A stretch of 52,236 nt of DNA from Candidatus Villigracilis propinquus. GTDB lineage: Bacteria; Chloroflexota; Anaerolineae; Anaerolineales; Villigracilaceae. The notes under the pieces are model-generated. The model was not told where the DNA came from. It saw only the letters and a list, made by a program, of their open reading frames with translations, and searched no databases. A program made the translations under genes and the position numbers. Shown one piece after another: positions 38,063 to 46,343 of this stretch; position 1 is the stretch's first letter; the number at the start of each line of letters is the position of its first letter. Where the stretch lies: the NCBI GenBank assembly GCA_016714565.1, contig JADKDM010000002.1, forward strand, positions 1-52,236. The letters are read 5' to 3'.

Positions 38063-38332
38063 TTACTTCGGTAAATGTCCGCCAGCCTCGGCCTGATCGA
38101 GCACGGCCAAAATGGTGCGGACTAATTCTCTTGCAGCAGACTCGCTCAATTCCACGGCCACGCGCGCGGAGGGGCCTTGGGACTCGTTCACGAAGTCAAT
38201 GTTGAGCGCGTGTTCGTATGGGGCATTGAATGGGTGGTCGTAGGAAACATTGGCTTGATTCAATTCAAACCATCCGCTGGTTCCTTTTCCGCTGCCATCC
38301 ACTTTTACTTTTTCAACGATCATTGTACACAT
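38063..38332 (-). CDS. DUF6295 family protein
   Basis: An intact 89-residue protein, MCTMIVEKVKVDGSGKGTSG, WFELNQANVSYDHPF, YEHALNIDFVNESQGPSARV and VELSESAARELVRTILAVLD. The MCTMIVEKV start and YDHPFxAPxEHALNIDFVN core are those of DUF6295, which in actinobacteria and other groups often lies next to a dienelactone hydrolase gene, as here (56 bases). Function unknown; the family may be a partner or assistant of that hydrolase. Confidence 0.8.
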   Translation of the reverse strand: MCTMIVEKVKVDGSGKGTSGWFELNQANVSYDHPFNAPYEHALNIDFVNESQGPSARVAVELSESAARELVRTILAVLDQAEAGGHLPK

Positions 38333-38388
38333 GGGTTTCTCCTGCTTTCCGCTCCATCGGGGGGTAGCCCTCGATGGAGCGGGCGTGA

Positions 38389-39144
38389 TTATGCTAAGTT
38401 CTTTTCAAGAAACGCAAAGACTTTCTTCCAGCCATCCACGGCTTGTTCCTGCCGGTACATTGGACGGTCATAATAGAAGAAGCCATGTCCTGCGTTGGGG
38501 TACATGTGAAACTCATAATTCTTTCCGTGCTTCTTTAGCTCCTCTTCGTGCAGTTTCACCTGTTCTGGCGTGGGACTGGAATCGTCTTCGCCAAATAAAC
38601 CTAAAATGGGGCAGGCCAGCTCACGGGTATAGTCCAGAGGCGAGACGGGATATTTATCATTTAATTGATCGGGAGTCATCACTACGCGCCCGCCCCAGCA
38701 ATCAATGATCGCGTCAAAGTTTGGAGTTTGGCATGCGGTGAGGTAGGCGTGACGTCCGCCGGAGCAGGTGCCGAAGATGCCGACCTTGCCGTTGACATAA
38801 GGCAGCGCGCGCAGATGTTTCATTGCGCCTGCGAGATCGCCGACCGCCTGAGCATCGGCCACGCCTCCATCCGCGCGGACTTTTGCCGCTACATCTTCGG
38901 GAGTTCCGTGGCCCGAGCGGAAGTACAAATTCGGGGTGATGGTCACGTATCCATGCTGCGCGAATTTGTAGGTCGCTTCGCGATACCACTGATCCCAGCC
39001 CGGCATGTGATGCGCGAGCACCATCGCAGGGAATGTACCTTCGCCCAATGGCCGCGCCATGTAGGCGTTGATCTTGTCTCCGTTCGCGCCCGTCATGGTG
39101 ACGGTTTCAGCGAGCACACCTTCGTACATATCTGTTGTGTACAT
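38389..39144 (-). CDS. Dienelactone hydrolase family protein
   Basis: An intact 251-residue alpha/beta hydrolase. The nucleophile elbow is GIFGTCSGGRHA (Cys 127, as in dienelactone hydrolase and not Ser), the acid ILGLFGEDDSSPT (Asp 187/188) and the base YPNAGHGFFYYD (His 220). AHHMPGWDQWYREATYKFAQ and GYVTITPNLYFRSG precede it. Family members open dienelactone in chlorocatechol breakdown but also act on other esters; substrate unknown. The start ATG at 39142-39144 has AAAGGAG; a TATAAT on the minus strand (39168-39173) lies at the end of the upstream SDR gene. Confidence 0.9.
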   Translation of the reverse strand: MYTTDMYEGVLAETVTMTGANGDKINAYMARPLGEGTFPAMVLAHHMPGWDQWYREATYKFAQHGYVTITPNLYFRSGHGTPEDVAAKVRADGGVADAQAVGDLAGAMKHLRALPYVNGKVGIFGTCSGGRHAYLTACQTPNFDAIIDCWGGRVVMTPDQLNDKYPVSPLDYTRELACPILGLFGEDDSSPTPEQVKLHEEELKKHGKNYEFHMYPNAGHGFFYYDRPMYRQEQAVDGWKKVFAFLEKNLA

Positions 39145-39192
39145 TGAAAACTCCTTTGGTTTCGTTGATTATATTCAATAAACGACAGAGAA

Positions 39193-40031
39193 TTAACTGG
39201 TTGCTTTTTCGCTGAGTTCCCACAATTTGACTGCATTAATATCGTTGTCAAAACTCTTTGTTCTGCGGATCTTGCGCTTTTGCCAATATTTTCCATTGCT
39301 GTTTTTTGCGGACGGGTCTTCCGCGAGGAAAATACCTGTATCGGCGCCTGCTTGCGGGGTAAGCATGAACAGGAGCGAAATAACCCGCCTGGGACGTAAC
39401 TCTTCTGCTTTTCTTCTCCGCGCTGTCTGCCGAATTCGGTGCTGACCATGCCTGGGTGAAAACAATGGGCTGTGACACTTTTTGCGCCAACCCGATGTGC
39501 CAGTTCGCGTGTGAAAAGAATGTTCGCAAGTTTGCTCTTGCTATAGGCTTTGAAGGAACTGTATGTGCTTTTCTCGTCCATCCAATCGTCCCAGTTGAAG
39601 CTGCCGAACATGTAACCCCCTGAACTGGTGGTGATGATCCGGCCTTGAATCTGCTCGATGAGCGGGAGCAGTTCACGGGTCAGTACGAACGGAGCGAGGT
39701 GGTTGATCGCCATCGTCATTTCCCAGCCGTCCACGCTGACCTGTCGCTCGTTCAGCATCAAGCCCGCGTTATTCCAGAGTACATCCAATGTTTCTGTTTG
39801 TGCCTTGACCTGCCCTGCAAGGGATTTGACCTCCGCCATCGAAGAGACATCGCCGGTGACCAGCACAAACTCGGCGTTTGGTGCACTCTTCTTCAACTCA
39901 TCCAAAACGGGATTTCCGCGCGCGGCCGAACGTGCATGGACAAATACCTTCCAACCCCGCCGCCCCAATTCCAATGCGCCCGCTTTGCCAATGCCCGTGG
40001 ACGCGCCCGTGATCAATATTGTTTTGCTCAT
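39193..40031 (-). CDS. Short-chain dehydrogenase/reductase (one frame break)
   Basis: MSKTILITGASTGIGKAGAL has the TGxxxGIG coenzyme motif, and NNAGLMLNERQ, ITTSSGGYMFGSF, and YSSFKAYSKSKLANILFTRE (the YxxxK pair) follow, then HCFHPGMVSTEFGRQ. A break near 39400 separates the last part, LTPQAGADTGIFLAEDPS, then KNSNGKYWQKRKIRR to TTS/ATS at 39193. The fused reading matches the retinol dehydrogenase-like SDR group, which has this C-terminal G-FL-xDPxxxxxxGKYW segment. NAD(P)H oxidoreductase, substrate unknown. The start is at ATG 40029-40031 after a ribosome-like AAAGGAAATCGGA. About 279 residues. Confidence 0.85.
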
Positions 40032-40070
40032 TCCGATTTCCTTTGATGCTGTGATGTGTGCAAGGCTTGG

Positions 40071-40100
40071 ATTGTACGTGAGGGATAAATCTTTCTCCAA
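40071..40100 (-). promoter_or_regulatory. Candidate promoter for the SDR gene
   Basis: On the minus strand TTGGAG (40095-40100) and TACAAT (40071-40076) lie 18 bases apart, about 40 bases before the SDR start. Confidence 0.5.
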
Positions 40101-40433
40101 ATGCCTGATAGGTTTGTGAGAGTCTTTCTGGTGGGAAAACCTCCCGCTGCTTGAGAGGTGTATATAGCTCGTATTATTTCCCTCCTAATTTATCGTGATC
40201 TTGGTTGTTTGTCCCTGCCGAATAAAAGTATGCCAAAAGTTTTTTTGTCCGCAATTTACAGAGGTGAAAGGGGTAAACGCAGGAGCGATCCGCCAAGGTA
40301 GGGGCGATCCGTCAAGATTAATCAAGACGCCTTCATTCCGCTGGACGGGTCGCCCCGACACAAAATTCATCATTCTGCATTCGACCTTCATCGTTCCAAT
40401 TTTCCAACCCTCCCCAAAATCAAGCGTGACCTG
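40101..40433. other. Non-coding gap between SDR and alaS leader
   Basis: No convincing gene. It contains two near-identical direct repeats (GAGCGATCCGCCAAG at 40283-40297 and GGGCGATCCGTCAAG at 40302-40316) of unknown meaning. A long open frame across it on the plus strand has no family signature and seems to be chance. Confidence 0.5.
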
Positions 40434-40439
40434 TATAAT
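40434..40439 (+). promoter_or_regulatory. -10 box of the alaS leader transcript
   Basis: A consensus TATAAT lies seven bases before the leader-peptide ATG (40447), so transcription would start at about that ATG and the leader would be translated from a leaderless end. No good -35 is visible. Confidence 0.6.
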
Positions 40440-40446
40440 CCCAGCC

Positions 40447-40509
40447 ATGAAACAGACCCTCAAGCAAGCCGCAGCAACTCGAGCCGCCGCCGCTACATGC
40501 GCGACCTAA
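40447..40509 (+). CDS. Alanine-rich leader peptide of alaS
   Basis: A 20-codon frame ATG to TAA, reading M-K-Q-T-L-K-Q-A-A-A-T-R-A-A-A-A-T-C-A-T. Eight of 20 codons are for alanine, seven of them in two runs. It lies directly before a terminator hairpin (40545-40574) and 218 bases before the alanyl-tRNA synthetase gene. Seven bases right after its stop (GAACCTG, 40510-40516) can pair with CAGGTTC (40559-40565), which overlaps the terminator loop and 3' arm. This is the layout of amino-acid attenuators: when charged tRNA-Ala is scarce the ribosome would stall in the Ala codons, leave GAACCTG free and prevent the terminator. That mechanism is inference. Confidence 0.65.
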   Translation: MKQTLKQAAATRAAAATCAT

Positions 40510-40544
40510 GAACCTGCCACGGCTTGAGACGGATGAAGAAATCC

Positions 40545-40574
40545 AGTCCCGAAACCAACAGGTTCGGGACTTTC
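40545..40574 (+). terminator. Attenuator terminator upstream of alaS
   Basis: A perfect nine-base stem (40545-40553 with 40563-40571), extended by two pairs past one bulged A, is followed by TTTCTTTT. It lies 35 bases after the leader-peptide stop. Its loop and the start of the 3' arm are the partner of the possible antiterminator at 40510-40516. Confidence 0.8.
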
Positions 40575-40621
40575 TTTTCCCCCGTCATTTGAGCCGCGCT
40601 TCTCGCCTTTTCGGGGGGGCA

Positions 40622-40675
40622 CCGAATTGACATGGGCTTGCTTCGGGCGAAAGAGCATCGCCCTCGCAATGACGG
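40622..40675. repeat. Hairpin-forming intergenic repeat (TCATTGCGAGGGCGA type)
   Basis: On the minus strand this reads GTCATTGCGAGGGCGATG, then a short loop, TCGCCCGAAGCAAGC. It contains a GGGCGA/TCGCCC stem (40645-40650 with 40658-40663). The wording CATTGCGAG..GAAGCAA is the core of a dispersed repeat known from many bacterial genomes, including Chloroflexota. Only one copy was noticed in this window. Confidence 0.5.
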
Positions 40676-40726
40676 AGCAAGCACTTGGTATAATTCGCCA
40701 GCCATTTCAAACTTTCGGAGCCACAC

Positions 40727-43489
40727 ATGAGCAAAAAACTAACAGGCAACCAAATTCGCCAGGATTTCATCGATTTCTTCGTCGAGCACGGACATACCGC
40801 CGTGCCGTCCATGTCCCTTGTGCCGGGTGGAGATGCTACGCTTCTCTTCACAAACTCTGGCATGGTTCAGTTCAAAGATGTATTCGTCGGCACGGACACA
40901 CGTCCCTACACCCGCGCTGTGGATTCACAGAAGTGTATGCGCGTGGCAGGCAAGCACAACGACCTCGAAGACGTAGGCCGCGACGATACGCATCACACCT
41001 TCTTTGAAATGCTCGGCAACTGGTCATTTGGCGACTACTACAAGAAGGAAGCCATTGCGTGGTCATGGCAATTGCTCACCGAAGTGTGGGGACTTCCCAA
41101 AGATAAACTCTACGCCACCTGTTTTCAGGATGACAAAGGCAACGTCCCGCAGGATGATGAAGCCGCTGACATTTGGAAAGCGCAGCCCGGCTTCGACCCC
41201 GAGCACGTGCTCTTCTTTGGGCGCAAGGAAAACTTCTGGCAAATGGCTGAGTTCGGCCCCTGCGGTCCGTGCTCTGAAATCCACATCGACCTCGGCGAAG
41301 AGCGCGACAACATGCGCGGCAAAGACCATATCTGCGGCGTGAACGGCGAATGCACGCGCTACCTCGAACTGTGGAACAACGTCTTCATTCAATACAATCT
41401 CTTTGAAGATGGCCGCCTCGAACCATTGCCCGCCAAGCACGTGGATACCGGCATGGGCTTCGAGCGCATCGTCTCCGTTTTGCAGGGCGTCGACTCCAAC
41501 TACAAGACCGACCTCTTCACCGGCTCGCTCGAAGTGCTGCGCTCGCTCACGGGTCACACCGAAAAAGAAATGCTCGCAAACTTCACGCCCTACCGCGTCA
41601 TCTGCGACCATGTCCGCTCCGCCGCCTTCCTCATCGCCGACGGTGTCGTCCCCGGAAACGCGGGCCGCAATTACGTCACGCGCATGATCATCCGCCGCGG
41701 CGCGCGCTTTGGAACGAAGATCGGCTCGAATGAACCTTTCTCGCCAAAGTTGCCGAAGCCGTCATTGCGGAATATGGCGATTTTTATCCCGAACTCGAAA
41801 AGAATAAGGCGACCATTTTGGATAACCTGACTCGAGAGGAAGTCCGCTTCGCTCGTACCGTTGAAGCTGGTACTGCTCACTTGCAGAATCACCTCGACGA
41901 GATTCGCAACCAAAAGAAAACCTCCCTCGATGGACACATCGCCTTCGACCTGTACGCCACCTACGGCTTGCCCTTCGAAATCAGCCGTGACATCGCCCGC
42001 GAACAGGGACTCGATATTGACGAAGCAGGCTTCACTACTGCAAAAGAAGTCCACGCCAAAGCCTCTGGCGGCGGCAAAGCCATGGGCAAACTCGGCGGCG
42101 AAGACTCAGAATACTTCGCGAACATCTTCAAAGACCTGCAAGCCAAAGGCAAGCTCGGCAAAGATGGCGTTGAATATGACCCATACAACAGCCCGCGTGT
42201 GGAAGGCGAAGTCCTCGCCTTGGTCGTCAACGGCGAATCAGTTTCCTCCGCATCCCTCGATGATGTTGTTGAAGTCATCCTACCCAAGACTGGTTTCTAC
42301 ATTGAGTCTGGTGGTCAGGTGGGTGATGAAGGCTACATCCGCGGCAATGATTGGGAAATTGAAGTGACCTCTGTCCGCCGTGCTGCTGCTGGAACCATTA
42401 CGCATATCGGGCAGGTCATCTCTGGTCAACCCAAAGTGGGTGACAAGGTCGTTGCCGAAGTGGATACCGTCCGCCGCCATAACATCATGCGCAATCATAC
42501 TGCCACGCATCTTTTGCACAAGGCGCTGCATGAAATCCTCGGCGACCATGCCCGTCAGGCAGGCTCGCTCGTCTCTCCCAAATATCTGCGCTTCGATTTC
42601 ACCCAACCCGACGGCATGACCCCCGAGCAAATCGAACGCGTTGAGAAAATGGTCAACGAAGCCATTGCCGCAGATATGCCCGTGGTCAAAGTAACCAAGT
42701 CCCTCGATGAAGCCAAGAAGGAAGGCGCTATGGCGCTCTTCGGCGAAAAATACGGCGAGACCGTCCGCACCGTTTCCATTTTGGACTCAGATAGTGCCCT
42801 TAGCTCTGTCGGGGGCTTAGCCCCCGACAAGCAGAGTAAATACTCCTACGAACTCTGCGGCGGCACCCACATTGACCGCACTTCAGACATTGGCGCATTC
42901 ATCATCGTCAGTGAAGGTTCCGCAGCGGCAGGCATTCGCCGCATCGAAGCACTTACAGGCCGTGGTGCGTACGAACTCATCAACAAGCGCTTCAAGACCT
43001 TGAAACAAACCGCTGGTTCATTGAAATCTTCCGTGGAAGAAGTCCCTGCCAAAGTAGATGCGTTGCAGGACGAAGTTTCTGAACTCAAGAAAGAACTCGC
43101 CAACCTCCGCGCACAGCAGGCACTTGCGACTTTCGACCTTCGACTTTCGACAGTTCAAACCATCAAAGATGTCAACGTGCTTGCGGTCGAAATCCCTGAC
43201 GCAAACGTGGATACCCTCCGCATGATCGCCGACAAGTTCCGCGAGAAATATCCCAAAGCGGGAGTTGCTGTCCTCGTAACGGGCACAGTCCCCTGAAGGG
43301 GATCAACTGTCATCGCAGTGGTCACCGAAGACCTCGTCAAGCGCGGAGTCAAAGCTGGCGACCTTATCACAGGCATCGGCGGCAAAGGCGGCGGGCGTCC
43401 CAATCTCGCGCAAGGCAGTTTGCCTGAAGGCAATCTCAGCGAAGCTCTGGGAAAGGTCGCAAAAAGTTGTTGAAGAGAAAATGAAATAG
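40727..43489 (+). CDS. alaS: Alanyl-tRNA synthetase (three breaks)
   Basis: Class II synthetase, joins alanine to tRNA-Ala and edits Ser/Gly errors. Blocks: KKLTGNQIRQDFIDFFVEHG, LFTNSGMVQFKDVFVG (motif 2 region), EMLGNWSFGDYYKKEAI, GPCGPCSEIHIDLGE, LELWNNVFIQYN, VDTGMGFERIVSVLQG; editing domain HTATHLLHKALHEIL and ELCGGTHIDRTSDIGAF (zinc ligands His/His/Cys/His); C-terminal DHHA1 GIGGKGGGRPNLAQG. Breaks: one-base shift near 41740; an apparent in-frame TGA at 43294-43296 best explained by two compensating homopolymer changes (CCCC, GGGG); and a shift in the A run at 43461. It starts MSKKLTGN behind CGGAG and should be about 920 residues, slightly above the usual 875, part of which is a palindromic insert at 42807-42829. 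Confidence 0.95.
42807..42829. repeat. Palindromic insert inside alaS
   Basis: Arms of 11 bases, TGTCGGGGGCT and AGCCCCCGACA, with one base between them. It is in frame and adds SVGGLAPDKQ just before the zinc-binding ELCGGTH block, where related synthetases have a short loop such as SxELCGGTH. Confidence 0.7.
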
Positions 43490-43500
43490 GGATATATAGA

Positions 43501-43533
43501 AACAACAGGGCGACTATCAGTCGCCCTGTTGTT
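43501..43533 (+). terminator. Strong terminator after alaS
   Basis: A perfect 15-base stem (43501-43515 with 43519-43533) with a three-base loop, ending in a T run. It begins 11 bases after the alaS stop. Confidence 0.9.
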
Positions 43534-43557
43534 TTTATTCTGGATAGATTGTAAGAT
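43529..43557 (+). promoter_or_regulatory. Promoter of the diguanylate cyclase gene
   Basis: TTGTTT (43529-43534) and TAAGAT (43552-43557) are 17 bases apart; the -35 box uses the T run of the alaS terminator. The start codon (43567) follows after nine bases, so the 5' leader would be almost absent. Confidence 0.5.
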
Positions 43558-43566
43558 AGGGTAAAT

Positions 43567-44631
43567 ATGTTTACTTCAGTTTTCTCCGACCTGGGTGATA
43601 AATTCCATCATTACAAATTGCAGACCTACTTTTTTGCATTTCCAGTTGGGATCGTTGTTTGTATCCTGTATGTGATCGGGTCGTTGGGAAATTCCGGGCT
43701 TGGAACGTATGTGGCTTTGGGGTTGATCGCGCAATTGGGGGTTTTTACCCTTCTTTTGTATTTCTGGCCGCATCTCATGCGTTTCATCGAATATGTTTTT
43801 TATATATCTTTTGCAACCTCATTCTTCGCTTTGACCCAGATATCAATAAATGCCTTTATCTACATGGAGGGTTGGATCCAAGCGAGTTGGCGGATGTGTT
43901 GAATAGCCCGTCCATGTGGATGATCGTGTTTATGTTGGGAGCTTCACCTGACCACCGATAAGGGTTTTGTGAGGGTGTTGATCTTATATATTTTTACCGT
44001 GATGATCGTGATGGCGGCGGGCAATCTTTGGGTGCTTTTCTCTTCCGGAGATTTGGAGTTTCCCTTCATTTTTCGTTGGTTAACCCTTTGCGAGTATTTC
44101 CATAGCGACTTGTTGATCCAACGGATGGGGTGTTACAGCAGAGTTATGCTTCCACAGATTCATTGACGGGATTGCTGAACCGCCGCGCATTATATCAAGT
44201 GCTGAATATTGAAATGGAGCGGTTCGTGCGCTACCGTAAGCCGTTTTCCGTGATCAACTTTGATGTGGATCATTTTAAGAACATTAATGACGCACATGGG
44301 CATTTGGTGGGTGATGAAGTTTTGAGAAATCTGGCCCAACTGGTTAGGAACACCATCCGTCAGGTGGATTATGCGGGCGCGGGGCGGGGAGGAATTCCTG
44401 ATCATCCTGCCTGATACGGATCTTCACGCTGTGGATCTCTTGCTGAGAGGCTTTGCGTTGCTCTTCGCCAAAGTTGTTACGGGAAGGTGAGCAATGTGAC
44501 TCGGCGAGTTTTGGGGTGACGGCGTATCAGGAAGGGCAAAATCTGGAGGAAATGCTTTTATTCAGCAGATAGCGCCGCGTATCAAGCCGCAGAACGGGCG
44601 TGATCAAGTGGTTGTGAATGGTATTTCCTGA
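43567..44631 (+). CDS. Membrane-bound diguanylate cyclase (GGDEF), frameshifted
   Basis: The first 200 residues hold about six membrane helices (HHYKLQTYFFAFPVGIVVCI, TYVALGLIAQLGVFTLLLYF, YVFYISFATSFFALTQISIN, WMIVFMLGAHLTTDKG, ILYIFTVMIVMAAGNL). Then comes the GGDEF domain: YASTDSLTGLLNRRALYQVL, SVINFDVDHFKNINDAHGHL, VGDEVLRNLAQLVRNTIRQV. The signature itself is broken in the raw frame but W-GGEEFLIILPDTD is recovered with one base restored at about 44380. Likely makes cyclic di-GMP. Breaks also near 43880, 43940, 44110, and after 44430. The stop TGA is 44629-44631. About 355 residues. Confidence 0.85.
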
Positions 44632-44656
44632 ACGAAGTAGGTTGATCATCAAAACA

Positions 44657-44688
44657 AACAGGAGGCGGACTAAAATTCGCCCCCTGTT
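44657..44688. terminator. Hairpin between convergent genes
   Basis: Arms AACAGGAGGCG (44657-44667) and CGCCCCCTGTT (44678-44688) pair with one mismatch; no long T run. It lies between the ends of the cyclase and the alpha-glucosidase genes. Confidence 0.5.
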
Positions 44689-44699
44689 ATTCCACACGG

Positions 44700-46339
44700 C
44701 ACAAATGAGTTTAGTTGTGCTTTCAAAATCATCCCGCTATAGCCATTGAGATGTAGTTTGGCATTGGCGAGGTTATCAGTTTTCGATAACTTGAAGAGAC
44801 ATTCTGAATATTCGAATTCAAATTTCCTGGGCTGCAGAACAAAGTTAATAGAGATGGCAACTTTTTCTTTGTTGAGCCTTCTTGTGTATCCGAGAATTCC
44901 TTTGGCAGGCTGCCCAAGATTTCCAGCGAACCCTTCCTGCAGAGGACTGTCTATGGTTGTGGACTTTCACTAATCCTTGAATGGTGTTCAGCAGAATCTT
45001 CTGCTTTGCTTGCTCTTTCCACATTGATCTTGCTGTAATTTTCATGTACAGGCAGCCATGCCTTCCTGCGGACGAAAAGCCTGCGTTCGGTGTCTAGTCC
45101 CATTGCATGGGCGTCGGATTTCGTCTCGGTTGATGTGAGGCTGAGCAGGTCGAAAACGAAGCGTGGGATGGATTCTGAATTCCTGCGGGACAGGGTCCAT
45201 TGCGGTATTGAAAGGCTGCGGCAGGTCTGTCGCGCCGATCTCTTCGCCGTAGTAGACGCAGGGTACGCCGCGCACGGTGAGTTGTAATAAGGCAGAGTTT
45301 TGCTTTGCAGGATCTTCCCCAGTTTGTGAACGCTTCTGCGTCCGTCGTGGTTGCGGAAGACGTAGACGGGCATAAAGGGTCGGGGAAGCGGATTTCAATA
45401 CGCTTGATCAACTTGCGGAAATAATCCGCGCTGAATTGGAAGTTGAGCATTTCAAAATCGAAGACAAGTCCCAGCCGTTGTTGAGATCGTCCCCAAGAAA
45501 TTTGCGGATGATGGATCTGTCGCCGCTCACTTCGCCGAGCAGGATTTTTTCACCAAATCCATCGCAGACACTGCGAAGTTCCTGCGAATGCAAAACTCTC
45601 CGGCTGGTTTAAATTGAATTTTGCTTCTTGAAAGAATCCGGAAGGATCATCTTCGGTGGGCAGGAGTTTGAAGGAGAAATGGATTGTTCTGAAATTCGGC
45701 ATTTTTGTAGATGACGTTGAAGATGTCGAGGCGAAACTCGTCCACGCCTTTGTTCAGCCAAAAGCGGACGGTGTCGAACATGGTCTTTTTACTTCGGGGT
45801 TGCGGTAGTTCAGGTCTGGCTGGAAGGGAGGAAACTGGACCAGAAATATTGTTTGCGTTCGGGTGAGGACTGCCAACCGCTTCCGCCCGTCAGGCTTTGC
45901 CAGTTATTCGGCTTTGCTCCTCACTCCCGCCCATCACCCAAAGACGGGAGATGGGAATCACGCCAGATGTACCAATCTGATTTGGGATTGTTTCGAGATG
46001 TGCGTGACTCTTTGAACCACGGATGCTCGATGGAGGTGTGGTTCATGACCATGTCAAAGACGATCTTCATGCTGCGCTGGTGGACTTCATCGATCAATTG
46101 CAGCTTCAGTCCATGGAGCCGTATTCGGGAGCGATGTCAGGTAGCTGCTGATGTCGTAACCGTATCAGCTTGCGGCGAGGAAAAGAACGGGAAACGCCAC
46201 AGCGTTTGAATCCCAATTGATGGATGTAATCCAGTTTTAGGATAATGCCTTAAGTCCCCAATCCCATCCCTGTTTGAATCGAAGAAGGAAACGCGGGTAG
46301 ATTTGATAGATGGTTGTTTTGTGATACCAGGTGTGCCCA
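44700..46339 (-). CDS. GH13 alpha-glucosidase/alpha-amylase family (heavily frameshifted)
   Basis: Retaining glycosidases with a (beta/alpha)8 barrel. Joined reading: TWYHKTTIYQIYPRSFFDSN, GDGIGDL; SPFFSSPQAD; a KIVFDMVMNHTSIEHPWF-like region I; WGAKPNNWQS; YFWSSFLPFQPDLNYRNPEV; VRFWLNKGVDEFRLDIFNVI (region II, catalytic Asp in DEFRLD); region IV FGNHDRRR (normally NHD) and VPCVYYGEEIGATDLP. These are typical of oligo-1,6-glucosidase and neighbours. At least fifteen breaks. The start is uncertain; GTG near 46339 is plausible. The end near 44700 is approximate. About 545 residues. Substrate could be isomaltose, maltose, trehalose or sucrose-like sugars. It follows a FAD oxidoreductase by a few bases. 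Confidence 0.8.
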
Positions 46340-46343
46340 CGGG

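Noticed and set aside
40195..40509. A 104-residue plus-strand frame that ends with the leader peptide
   Set aside because: The upstream part lacks a ribosome site and conserved-looking composition and would start before the TATAAT; only the last 20 codons are proposed as translated.
43294..43296. Selenocysteine or other UGA recoding in alaS
   Set aside because: No SECIS-like hairpin is evident, the position is not a redox site, and the neighbouring C and G runs explain it.
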